From contig JAEZYG010000060.1 in the NCBI GenBank assembly GCA_023419175.1, forward strand, positions 1 to 31,506: 31,506 nt of DNA. Direction: 5' to 3'. Of the stretch, positions 9,434 to 17,800 are shown in pieces (position 1 is the stretch's first letter; each line of letters opens with the position of its first letter). Below the pieces are notes generated by a model, which saw only the letters and a program-made list of their open reading frames with translations, searched no databases and was not told where the DNA came from. The stretch comes from Actinomycetes bacterium. Lineage in GTDB: Bacteria; Actinomycetota; Actinomycetes; Propionibacteriales; Propionibacteriaceae. The position numbers and the translations under genes were made by a program.

Positions 9434-9985
9434 TCAGCTTCTAGGCTGAGTATCGGTCAATGTCATAGCTAACGCTTGGGTCAACGCCGGTACCATATCT
9501 GCTCCGACGAGTAGTTCATCTGGTTGGGATGCCACACGGGCTACGCAGGCTGTCGTAACTTTCCCATCCTCATGGCGATACGCTCCAGCCACAACACGGA
9601 TATCTTGACGTTTGGGATGATGGGCGACATATTCGGCTGCTTCGTCCACATCGTCGGGTATCTGCCCATCTTCTACCGACAAGAAACTGCGCTCAATCGA
9701 TAATGCGCATCCAGCAATAGCTGGTGACCATGCGATACGCACCAATGCCCTCAAAGGATCGTCTCCTGTGGGATTGAATTCTTGCTGCTCAACTGATGAG
9801 AGAGCATCATCGCTGCTGACAGTCAACTGATCGGCAAGGTGGGGTTCAGCTTCAATGAGCTCAACGGTGGGCACCAAACCGAAAAGACGAGCTGGCTGAT
9901 CCCATCCTGCACGTCCTACGAAACGTTCAATTTCGATCAGAGCAGCCACCAAAGGTTCATCATTTACACCAGGAGCTTCTAACAT
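9434..9985 (-). CDS. PPA1309 family protein
   Basis: This small, acidic, soluble protein of 183 residues resembles the PPA1309 family, which is found in actinobacteria between the PDZ/Lon protease gene and the UPF0182 gene. No catalytic motif, signal peptide or membrane segment can be seen. The frame is open further upstream (to 10105), but that would overlap the protease gene by more than 120 bases. ATG 9985 gives a seven-base overlap with the protease stop codon and the usual family length. No good ribosome site precedes it, so translation is probably coupled to the upstream gene. The last codons lie in a short CTCAGC/GCTGAG hairpin (9433-9450) with no U-tract. Function unknown. Confidence 0.8.
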   Translation of the reverse strand: MLEAPGVNDEPLVAALIEIERFVGRAGWDQPARLFGLVPTVELIEAEPHLADQLTVSSDDALSSVEQQEFNPTGDDPLRALVRIAWSPAIAGCALSIERSFLSVEDGQIPDDVDEAAEYVAHHPKRQDIRVVAGAYRHEDGKVTTACVARVASQPDELLVGADMVPALTQALAMTLTDTQPRS

Positions 9986-11025
9986 GTCGGTACCCGATCT
10001 GCTCGTTGGGGATCTTTCAACATCGTCAAACTGGATATAGCATCGTCCAATTTTGTCACTTTCACGACTCTCGCTCGATGGCTGAGCCCCTCGATATCGG
10101 CGCAACTTCCAGCTGGAATTAAGACGATATCAGCCGATGCAATATCCGCACTTTTCAATTTTTGTCGCGCTCCCCCTGTGGGAGAAATCTCACCATTGGC
10201 CGATACAGCTCCTGAAGCGGCTACCTTACGTCCATCGATCAAAGACTCCTCGGTGAGCTGATCGTAGATTATCAAGGATAAGGCGAGTCCCGCTGAAGGA
10301 CCGACAGATTGTCGATCAAGATCGATGTGAACTTCAGGATCATAGTCGTAGCTATTATCGATCTCGATTCCGATACGGGCGATCTGTGGATTGTCCTGAG
10401 AGGCGACAGTGGTAATCTCATAGCTGAGCGGATTGCCCGCACGAACAACATCGACTTTGACGATGGTGCCAGGATCCAACTGCCCTACCAATTCTTGAAA
10501 TTCACTCTTTTGGTCGATCTGTGTCCCATTGACAGCTGTGATGAGATCTCCTGCTGCAAGCTTGCCATATGCTGGTCCCGAAGCGGCCACCTGGGTGATC
10601 GCTGGACGGGAACGAACGGGAACTCCCGCAGCTTTCAAAGCAGCTACCGTGGCATTGCGCTGAGCGATTTGCATCTTTTGAATCTCATCGGTTTGGCTTT
10701 GCGTCCGAGGAATACCGAGAGGATAGACGACATTGCGTTTCACCACATGGTGAGATGGTTGTAAATATGCCAAGAGGACTTGAGGCAAAGTTACGATGGC
10801 GTCAGGCGTGCTGACAGAGACGGTGGGCAATTCGATATAGCCGCTCACCGGATAGGTTTTAGCCCGGTCAATGGTGACGACTTGACGAGCAGAATTCGAT
10901 CCACTGAGCACGATCGCATCTCCAGGAGAACGTGTGATAAGTGGAACCGGATAGAGGGCAACGACCATCACCCAAACGACAAAAAGGACAGTCGATATGA
11001 CGGCTGTCCACCCCTGTTTCGTCAC
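9979..11025 (-). CDS. Membrane-anchored PDZ domain / Lon-type (S16) serine protease, YlbL-like
   Basis: This 348-residue protein has one N-terminal membrane anchor (about residues 7-25), a PDZ domain (about 140-205) and a C-terminal Lon proteolytic domain. The catalytic Ser244 lies in VGPSAGLALS, and Lys289 in PTGGARQKLKSA forms the Ser-Lys dyad with the expected spacing of about 45 residues. No AAA+ domain is present, so this is the ATP-independent, probably extracytoplasmic YlbL/Rv3194c type. It starts at GTG 11025, preceded by AGAAGGTGAG, and is the first gene of the minus-strand operon with the PPA1309 and UPF0182 genes. It diverges from the DUF2342 gene across 114 bases. Its substrates are not known. 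Confidence 0.9.
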   Translation of the reverse strand: MTKQGWTAVISTVLFVVWVMVVALYPVPLITRSPGDAIVLSGSNSARQVVTIDRAKTYPVSGYIELPTVSVSTPDAIVTLPQVLLAYLQPSHHVVKRNVVYPLGIPRTQSQTDEIQKMQIAQRNATVAALKAAGVPVRSRPAITQVAASGPAYGKLAAGDLITAVNGTQIDQKSEFQELVGQLDPGTIVKVDVVRAGNPLSYEITTVASQDNPQIARIGIEIDNSYDYDPEVHIDLDRQSVGPSAGLALSLIIYDQLTEESLIDGRKVAASGAVSANGEISPTGGARQKLKSADIASADIVLIPAGSCADIEGLSHRARVVKVTKLDDAISSLTMLKDPQRADRVPTC

Positions 11026-11087
11026 CTTCTCACCTTCTACTCGGGTATGAATATAAGCCTAGCGCTCATCAGCGTCTATGCAGAAAG

Positions 11088-11117
11088 TTGACTGCTGCGC
11101 TTGAATGGAAATATACG
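11088..11117 (+). promoter_or_regulatory. Candidate promoter for the DUF2342 gene
   Basis: TTGACT at 11088-11093 is followed after 18 bases by TATACG at 11112-11117, about 22 bases upstream of the start codon. The -35 box is good and the -10 box imperfect. The position in a 114-bp divergent intergenic region supports it. Confidence 0.4.
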
Positions 11118-11139
11118 CACTATGACAAGGCGGTGACAG

Positions 11140-12474
11140 ATGTCTGCAATGGACGAACGCGACGAAGAGCTCCTGCGCTGGCTTCAGCAGATGGGATTGT
11201 CTCCCGACTTAGGCTCGATCGATATGGAAAAATTGATCTCCCAGATGAACACTCTCATGGGATCCTTCGCCCCCTCTCAGTCGACTAGCGCGAAAGATAG
11301 CTTATGGAGTTATATCCGTTCTGCGGTAAAAAACCAGCTCGCCAGTGAAGATGATCCTCAACCAGATCAGGCTTTTCAGAATCGCCTTGCCGATGCCGAG
11401 CGTCTCGTTAATAGCTGGTTGGACGAATTCATCTCCTTCGAATCGACCTGTTCTTCCGCCCAAGCGTGGACGCGTTCGCGATGGATTGATGCGACATTGG
11501 ACGGATGGCGTTCGGTAGCAGAACCTATTGGTGCTCGCATTGGAGAAGCATTGGCTCATAGCTTTACCAATCAGCTGGGAAACGATGCCCTACCGACAGA
11601 ATTCCAATCGGTTGTCCCCATGCTCACCCCTCTTATGCAAAGCTCTGCAGAAGCTACCTATGCTCAGCGTTTCGCAACAGCTCTCAGCACAGCTGCCAAC
11701 GATCTTTTGACAGCGTGTGAGATCAATATCCCTCTGCTCAGCTCGCCTCGTCTGGTCGTCATCGCATCCAATTTTGAACGTTTCTCTCACGACACTTCGA
11801 TCGATTCGACCGATCTGCTCTATTACATCTGTGCTCGCGAACTAGCTCGTCAACGTCTGTTCTCTCATGTCGGATGGTTAGGGCCACAGCTGATGGCATT
11901 GATCGAACACTATGCCCGCGAGATCGTGATCGATCCTTCCGCTTTCCAGACCAATATGTCCATAGAGGAGATTTCCCAGATGGATATGGAGACTTTGGAA
12001 GGAATGCGCATCAATCTGGAAGGGAAGTTATTCTCCCCTGAAAAGAGCGATCTTCAGCGCGAGATCCTCGACCGTTTGGAAACACTCTTAGCTCTTATCG
12101 AGGGATGGGTTGATCAAAGCGTTTCTCATATGGTCGCCAAGTGGATGCCTCATGCCCACGCTCATCTAGACGAGATGATGCGCAGACGTCGCGCTACGGA
12201 CGATCCGGCTCGTCGTCTTTTTGAAGCTCTTGTCGGTCTTGAGTTACATCCGAAGAAAGTACGTCAAGCTGTCCAGCTGTGGACAACGATCGCTACCAAT
12301 ATGGATGTTAAAGAAAGGGATGCTTTATGGGCTCATCCGGATCTGATCCCCACGTCATCCGATCTGGATCATCCCGAAATTTTCCGTCCTCACCAGGAGG
12401 AAGATCGTACACCAGATGCTTTCGATGAAGCCCTTGCCCGCCTGCTTGAAGAGGCAGATCCCCATGAGGACTAG
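11140..12474 (+). CDS. DUF2342 family protein (annotated as zinc-dependent metalloprotease), metal motif altered
   Basis: This 444-residue, mostly helical protein belongs to the actinobacterial DUF2342 family (Rv3195-like), often labelled as a putative hydrolase or zinc-dependent metalloprotease. At the position expected for HExxH it reads ARELARQRLF (residues 232-241). The glutamate, Glu234, is kept, but both histidine positions are arginine, so zinc proteolysis is doubtful here. There is no signal peptide or membrane helix. ATG 11140 follows AAGGCGGTGA; an ATG three codons later is possible. The gene diverges from the protease operon, a conserved arrangement in the phylum. A strong promoter begins nine bases after its stop codon. 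Confidence 0.82.
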   Translation: MSAMDERDEELLRWLQQMGLSPDLGSIDMEKLISQMNTLMGSFAPSQSTSAKDSLWSYIRSAVKNQLASEDDPQPDQAFQNRLADAERLVNSWLDEFISFESTCSSAQAWTRSRWIDATLDGWRSVAEPIGARIGEALAHSFTNQLGNDALPTEFQSVVPMLTPLMQSSAEATYAQRFATALSTAANDLLTACEINIPLLSSPRLVVIASNFERFSHDTSIDSTDLLYYICARELARQRLFSHVGWLGPQLMALIEHYAREIVIDPSAFQTNMSIEEISQMDMETLEGMRINLEGKLFSPEKSDLQREILDRLETLLALIEGWVDQSVSHMVAKWMPHAHAHLDEMMRRRRATDDPARRLFEALVGLELHPKKVRQAVQLWTTIATNMDVKERDALWAHPDLIPTSSDLDHPEIFRPHQEEDRTPDAFDEALARLLEEADPHED

Positions 12475-12482
12475 GCAGGATC

Positions 12483-12511
12483 TTGACTGCTGATCTGAAC
12501 TTACCTATGAT
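12483..12511 (+). promoter_or_regulatory. Strong housekeeping-type promoter
   Basis: TTGACT (12483-12488) and TATGAT (12506-12511) are separated by exactly 17 bases, an almost ideal SigA-type promoter. Transcription would start near 12518, the first base of the long hairpin that follows. It lies just after the DUF2342 stop codon and on the same strand as the DUF5679 gene. Confidence 0.65.
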
Positions 12512-12517
12512 GGAAGA

Positions 12518-12582
12518 GACCCTTGAAGTCGCTTATACGAAGGGGAAGTCGTATGAGCTTGACTCAAGGGTCGCTTTCTTTT
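12518..12582 (+). ncRNA. Candidate structured small RNA or leader hairpin with U-rich tail
   Basis: Starting at the predicted transcription start, 12518-12539 folds onto 12550-12572. There are nine, four and eight base pairs, interrupted by a two-base bulge (12559-12560) and a one-base bulge (12526), with a ten-base loop (12540-12549). The 3' side runs into GCTTTCTTTT (12573-12582), which resembles a Rho-independent terminator. It could be a small RNA of about 65 nt with its own promoter, an attenuator in the leader of the DUF5679 gene, or simply the terminator of the DUF2342 transcript. I did not recognise it as a known RNA family. Confidence 0.45.
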
Positions 12583-12608
12583 CAGAGAAAGAGATAAAAT
12601 ATATTTAC

Positions 12609-12623
12609 TGATAACCATTCTCA
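12609..12623. promoter_or_regulatory. Fur-family-like 7-1-7 operator
   Basis: TGATAACCATTCTCA matches the 7-1-7 consensus TGATAATGATTATCA of Fur-family regulators at 12 of 15 positions, with half-sites TGATAAC and TGAGAAT. A TATATT hexamer at 12600-12605 could be a -10 box, which would place the site over the transcription start, a typical repressor position. The -35 region of that promoter is poor. Which regulator (Fur or Zur) would bind is unknown. Confidence 0.3.
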
Positions 12624-12637
12624 ATAATTCTATTGAG
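12620..12637 (+). terminator. AT-rich hairpin with T-rich tail in the DUF5679 leader
   Basis: CTCAATA (12620-12626) pairs with TATTGAG (12631-12637) around a four-base loop, followed by a pyrimidine- and T-rich run at 12638-12653. The stem is weak, so it could be a leaky attenuator or a coincidence in AT-rich leader DNA. It overlaps the Fur-like box. Confidence 0.3.
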
Positions 12638-12734
12638 CTTCTTTCTTATTTTGCATTCATCTATCCACGGCGATATTCTCAGTCAGGGCGGATGGAAAAA
12701 GATTCACCACCCGATATCTTTTTGAGGAGTTATC

Positions 12735-12896
12735 ATGGCTGAAGAAACTTATGAAGGCGAATTCTACTGCGTGAAATGCAAGGAGAAGCGCGAGGCTTCC
12801 GGACGCGTTGTCGTCAATGAGAAGGGCACCAAGATGGCCAAAGCCAAGTGCCCCGTGTGCACCACGAACCTCAACCGTATTCTCGGTCGCGCCTGA
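12735..12896 (+). CDS. DUF5679 zinc-ribbon-like small protein, 53 residues
   Basis: This very short gene encodes a 53-residue basic protein with four cysteines in two CxxC pairs: Cys12/Cys15 in FYCVKCKEKR and Cys39/Cys42 in AKCPVCTTN. It ends in NLNRILGRA. This is the DUF5679 pattern, a probable single zinc ribbon found in actinobacteria near uvrD2. A strong ribosome site (GAGGAG, 12724-12729) stands five bases before the ATG. Codon use (GAG, AAG, GTC and ACC rich) differs from the neighbours and suggests high expression. The gene is monocistronic, with a long 5' leader and a strong terminator. The function is unknown; binding to nucleic acid or to the transcription or translation machinery is only a guess from the fold. 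Confidence 0.85.
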   Translation: MAEETYEGEFYCVKCKEKREASGRVVVNEKGTKMAKAKCPVCTTNLNRILGRA

Positions 12897-12908
12897 GATA
12901 TACGGCAT

Positions 12909-12947
12909 ATAGGTGGTTATTCTTTAGGATAACCACCTATTATTTTT
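12909..12947 (+). terminator. Rho-independent terminator after the DUF5679 gene
   Basis: A perfect 12-bp stem (12909-12920 with 12929-12940, ATAGGTGGTTAT and its complement) has an eight-base loop and is followed by TATTTTT (12941-12947). It ends the plus-strand transcript and touches the stop codon of the convergent uvrD2 gene. Confidence 0.9.
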
Positions 12948-14766
12948 ACCGATTTTTTACGATCTCAATAATATCTAGACCGTACTTTTCAGCTTTCTTT
13001 CTTCCTATCCCCTGAATACGTAATAACTGAGACATATCTGTAGGAGTTTTCTCCGCTATTGCTCGCAATGTCATATCGGTACAAATGGCGAAAGAAGGGA
13101 CTCTTTCTCGTTCAGCAATCCCTTCTCTCCAAGATTTTAATCTCTCAAATAATCGCTCATCATAGGTAACCTCACATTCCATGTGACGTCCCAATTTTTT
13201 CTCTCCACCATTCCAGATTGGCTGAGAACATACCGAGCAGCGCATGATAGATGCCCTTTGGGAACGTTGCTCTCGTATTGTCTCTAGGTGGGAGTGTTTG
13301 ATTTTGATCTGCGGAATCTCGACACCGAGGCGATCCAGATAGCGCGAGCGTTGACGAGCCTTTCCCTGGGCGTTCATCGTAGACCACGATAGATAGAGCG
13401 ATCGTTTCGCTCTGGTTGTCGCCACATAAAATAGGCGATCTTCTTCCTCGACTTCATCATCTTCAATAGCGCGGTAAAAGGGGATCATTCCCTCATTGAC
13501 AGAGATGATGGCGACTGCCTCCCATTCCAAACCTTTTGCAGCATGGATTGTACTCAAACAAATCCCCTTGTCCTTAGCATTTTGACTGTTCGGAATAGAG
13601 ATATCTGTCATCTGATCGACCGATTCATTCCGTCTGATCTGATAGGGGATCTCATGGGCTTTGGCAATCTGCTCTCCCAGCTCACTTTGAGCGTTCACCC
13701 GATAGAGGATCGCCATATCCTCCCAGTCGATTCCTTGGCGATGCATCTGGGTCAGCCATTCCATAGCAGCTTCCCACTCCTTTGCTTCATCCGAGCAGGG
13801 TTGAAGACATATCTCTCCTCCATCCCTCACCGGAAGCAGATGTGACGATCGATCGACTAGACGGTTGGAAGCCTGGACGATGCGCCTTGAACAACGATAA
13901 TTGCGTATTAGACGGATCGTGACAGCTTGGGGATAACGCAAGGAAAAATCGCGAAGAAAACGCGGATCAGCTCCTGCGAAAGAGTGAATACATTGGTTGA
14001 CATCCCCGACGATACACACATCGGCTCTCTCCCCCATCCACAGTTCGAGCAAAGAAAACTGTAGCGGGGAAACATCTTGAAATTCGTCCACAGTGAAATG
14101 GCGATATCGCTGCTGTATTTCCTCCCTTACGGACCGATTCTCAGCAAGCATTGCTACTGAACAAAGCAAAATATCGTTGAAATCTATATAGCCTCTATTT
14201 CTTTTCATCTGCTCATAACGAGCAATAACTGAGGCTACCTGCGATGGATCGAGACCTTCCACATGGCGTCCATAGCGTAGAGCAAGATCTTCATAACGGC
14301 TGATGACCACATTGCTCACCTTGCACCAACTGATTTCGTCGAGCAGCTCTCTCAGTGTGATGGGGTCAATCTGTTGATCGATCCCACGAGCTGCTTCTGC
14401 GACCAAGGCGAAAGGATTGGGGGCGAGAGGAGGAAGATCAGTGCCATAGACCCTCGGCCAAAAATAACGCAGTTGACGCAAGGCAGCCGAGTGAAAGGTG
14501 CGGGTTTGAACACCTGGAATGGACAGATCGGTCAAGCGTTCACGCATCTCTTGAGCTGCCTTGGTGGTAAAGGTCACCGCAAGTGTTCGATGAGGATCGA
14601 TCATTCCACGATGAACCCCATAGGCGATGCGATGAGTGATCGCTCTTGTCTTTCCTGTTCCAGCTCCAGCCAGAACGATGACAGGAGAATCAAATGAGGT
14701 GGCTACGCGCCGTTGTTCTTCATCTAAATCCTCAAGAATTTTTTGGACGCGCACTCCACCTATCAC
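12946..14766 (-). CDS. uvrD2: UvrD2-type superfamily I DNA helicase with zinc motif and HRDC domain, apparent 2B deletion
   Basis: This 606-residue SF1A 3'-5' helicase has Walker A AGAGTGKT (33-40), motif II VDEFQD (226-231), motif III GDVNQCIHSFAGA (254-266), motif V STIHAAKGLEW (405-415) and motif VI YVATTRAKR (447-455). C-terminal to these is a metal-binding motif, Cys510-x2-Cys513-x14-His528-x2-Cys531, where mycobacterial UvrD2 has four cysteines. An HRDC domain (about 535-606) ends in a helix-hairpin-helix-like LLRIQGIGRKKAEKYG. Only about 25 residues join PYQIRR (375) to motif V, so most of the 2B subdomain is missing; M. tuberculosis UvrD2 is about 700 residues. The start is GTG 14766 after AAGAGGG, with GTG 14754 as an alternative. 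The gene diverges from recC. Confidence 0.92.
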   Translation of the reverse strand: MIGGVRVQKILEDLDEEQRRVATSFDSPVIVLAGAGTGKTRAITHRIAYGVHRGMIDPHRTLAVTFTTKAAQEMRERLTDLSIPGVQTRTFHSAALRQLRYFWPRVYGTDLPPLAPNPFALVAEAARGIDQQIDPITLRELLDEISWCKVSNVVISRYEDLALRYGRHVEGLDPSQVASVIARYEQMKRNRGYIDFNDILLCSVAMLAENRSVREEIQQRYRHFTVDEFQDVSPLQFSLLELWMGERADVCIVGDVNQCIHSFAGADPRFLRDFSLRYPQAVTIRLIRNYRCSRRIVQASNRLVDRSSHLLPVRDGGEICLQPCSDEAKEWEAAMEWLTQMHRQGIDWEDMAILYRVNAQSELGEQIAKAHEIPYQIRRNESVDQMTDISIPNSQNAKDKGICLSTIHAAKGLEWEAVAIISVNEGMIPFYRAIEDDEVEEEDRLFYVATTRAKRSLYLSWSTMNAQGKARQRSRYLDRLGVEIPQIKIKHSHLETIREQRSQRASIMRCSVCSQPIWNGGEKKLGRHMECEVTYDERLFERLKSWREGIAERERVPSFAICTDMTLRAIAEKTPTDMSQLLRIQGIGRKKAEKYGLDIIEIVKNR

Positions 14767-14852
14767 CCCTCTTAGTCTAGTGAGAGATCACGGTTATCCC
14801 TAGCTATTCGCATCCATCTGTCAGATCGGGAAGAATGAGATCAGGAGGGATG

Positions 14853-17800
14853 ATGTTGATCGAACACCGCTACCCCACATGGGAGACAATGGCGCAAGCT
14901 TTTCATGCCTCGGTGATGAAGTGGCCGGTGACAATCATGGACAGAATCGCTCTTGTCACCGATTCTAAAGCTCACCATCGTCATCTGATTCATCATGTCG
15001 CTTCATGTGAGCAAGGGGCTGGAATCTGTGCTGGTATCGAGGATTTCTCGTGGAGCCAACTCGTCTCATCCCTTTCCAAAGATGAGGATCCTTGGGCGAG
15101 TCAATCCCTACCAACGCTGATCGCTCAAGGTTTAGATCGCCGACGCGATGATCCTATTTTCAATGACGTCATGTCCTATCTCGATTGCGATAGCGGATTG
15201 CGTCCAGGACGACGGCATAGTTTCTATTCCAAAATGGCTCGCATCTTCTCACGTTATCGTCTCCTTGCTGCCGATATGACCCACTCCTGGGCGCAGGAGA
15301 AAGATCTCGATCCCCATGGAGAACCCCTCAATTCCCATCAGATCTGGCAAGCGGCCTTATGGCGTGAACTTATCGACATTACAGCGGTCGATCCGTATGA
15401 ATACGACCACTCTTTATGCGACAGACTTCGCGAGGGAACCATCGGTCAGGATCTCCCCACACATATTTTCATCGCTTCAATCTACGACCTGACCTCCTAT
15501 CAGCGAATGTTCTATGACGCGTTATCGCATCATCATGAAGTTCATCTCGCCCTTCTCAATGGAGACGATCGCCTCTCGATTCCACTTATCGAAGCCTATT
15601 CTCACCGCTTATACGAGCAGACGATAAGAAATCAAGACCTAGATCTATGTTCACCTCACGTGAACGATACCGTTATGGGCAATGGGAAGATAGATAAGGA
15701 GATTTCTTTTCATGGCTGCTACGGGATAGATCGACAAGTAGAGGTTTTACGAGATGTTTTATGCGATCTTCTCGATGCCTCAGAGGGACGCCAGCCACGC
15801 GATATCGTGGTCTATGCGGTCGGACTTTCCCGTTTCACCCCAGCTCTTCTCTCCCTTTTCCATGCCGATTCGTTCCATCCGGGAAAGGATTTACGCATTC
15901 AGCTCGCTGGGCAGAAAGCGGGGATGTCGAATCCCATCTTCGATGTGGTTGTGAACCTTATCTATCTCTATGACCGAAGGGCGACGTCTCGAGACTTTAT
16001 CGATTTCATCTCGAACGATCTCATTCGACGACGTTTCGATATTTCGGATAGCGATATCGACCAGATAGAAAGCCTCATTGCGCGTAGCGAGATCCGTTGG
16101 GGTGTCGATCAGCGTCAGCGGGGACGCAATGGTGTCCCTCTTCTCCAATCCACCTGGTATCAAGGGATAGAAAGACTCCTTCTTTCGTTGGTGAGCGATC
16201 CTGGAGACATGAGGCCAGTTAAATATGTTCTGCCTGTTGAATATGTTGACTTATCCAATGGGCCTCTCATCGGCACCCTCGCCGAGATTGTTTCACGTAT
16301 CCGCAAGATCTTTTCCTATTTTTCCCAGACAGCTGAACCGTCCATATGGGCATCATGTCTGCGCGAGATATGCGATCTTTTCGCCCCTCAAAGTTTTGAT
16401 GATCGCTGGATGATTCATCATCTTTACTCTGTTGCTTGCGAATTGGAAACTCATAGCCGAACGACTCTTCTCGATCATGGAGATTTCGCTGGGTGGGTGC
16501 GCGCTGTCGCTCAGCAAGGAATTGATCGGATCAATTACTTCAACGGCTCGTTGACGATCACCGAATTGGGCGATATGCAAGCTATTGAATCCGATGCTGT
16601 GGTCTTTCTCGGTCTTGACGATCTTTCCTTCCCCACCAAGGGGGAAGACAGCGGAGATGACCTCTTAGGCCACATCAGAGCTGATCTGTTATGGACATGC
16701 GATCCTCGTAAACGTCACGAGCAGGCTTTGGTCGATGCATGTCTTTCTGCGCGCTCGAAAATCGTTGTGATCTATGAAAATGCTGACGATGTCACCGGAC
16801 GACGCCATCTCGATCATAGGGTGATTCACAATCTGCAATGCTCATTTTCCCCCTCACAGATCACTGAGCGGATTCATCATCTTCTTCCCTATGGATGGTC
16901 GGAATTCGATCATGGCGATCCTTTTAGTTACGATCCTCTCTCCTATAGGGGGGCTCATAGTTCTTTACTTCCTCGAGAAGAAAAGCGCGATGAGCAAAGA
17001 CCGCTCCAGCGAAATATCGGTGAGAATATCGATATCGATCTTGGAGATCTCATCTCTTTTTATCTCAATCCGGCGGCATCTTTCCTGCGTCAAGCCCATA
17101 TCGATCTGCGCGATTTTTCTCGCCCACCCAAGACCGATCTGCCCGTCAAGATGGATAGTCTTGACCGCTGGTCATGTCATGACTATCTTTACCGTCTCGC
17201 TATGTCCGGTATCGATTTTGATATGGCTCACAAAATGCTCGCTCTATCGGGCAAGGTGATCTTGGATCAAGATTCGATATCTCCATCGTCCTATCGTCGA
17301 GTAGTGAGTGCGGTCAATGCCCATCGTCGCTATTTGAATGGAAGTTCGCATTGGATAGATATCCGTTGGGATGAGTCCATCACCTGCCACATGCGCTTAC
17401 CTTTGATCGATGGACGCTACGTGGTGAATCGTTTCGTCTCGGTCAAAGCAGACGATATCCTCAAGGTGTGGATCCCTCTCGTCTTTGCATGCGCTAACGG
17501 ATATAAGATCAAAGAGGGGATTGCAGCCGGCTCACGAAGTATATGCCACCTTTCACCTTTGGATCAGCAGAAGGCTTACGATCTGGCTCGAGAAATGGTG
17601 CACATCTACCGAGACGGTTTGGAACGTCCTCTTCCTCTACCGATCAAAGTGGCAGACGAATTTATCGCATCCACTACCGGAATCAGCGATCATGAGGATA
17701 AAGCTCGTCGACTCTACGATTCTCTATGTGAGAAAGATGCGAATTGGGCGCAGCTTTTCACTTCCTATAAGGAGTTGACGTCCTTACCTTCATCTACGAC

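Noticed and set aside
9433..9450. Hairpin CTCAGC/GCTGAG at the end of the PPA1309 gene as a terminator
   Set aside because: Six base pairs with no U-tract, lying just before a strong ribosome site for UPF0182; too weak to call.
10309..10764. Open frame of 151 codons on the plus strand inside the PDZ/Lon protease gene
   Set aside because: It lies opposite the PDZ and Lon catalytic motifs and has no support of its own.
14767..14852. LexA/SOS box between uvrD2 and recC
   Set aside because: I looked for an actinobacterial CGAAC-N4-GTTCG type palindrome here and before adnA and found none.
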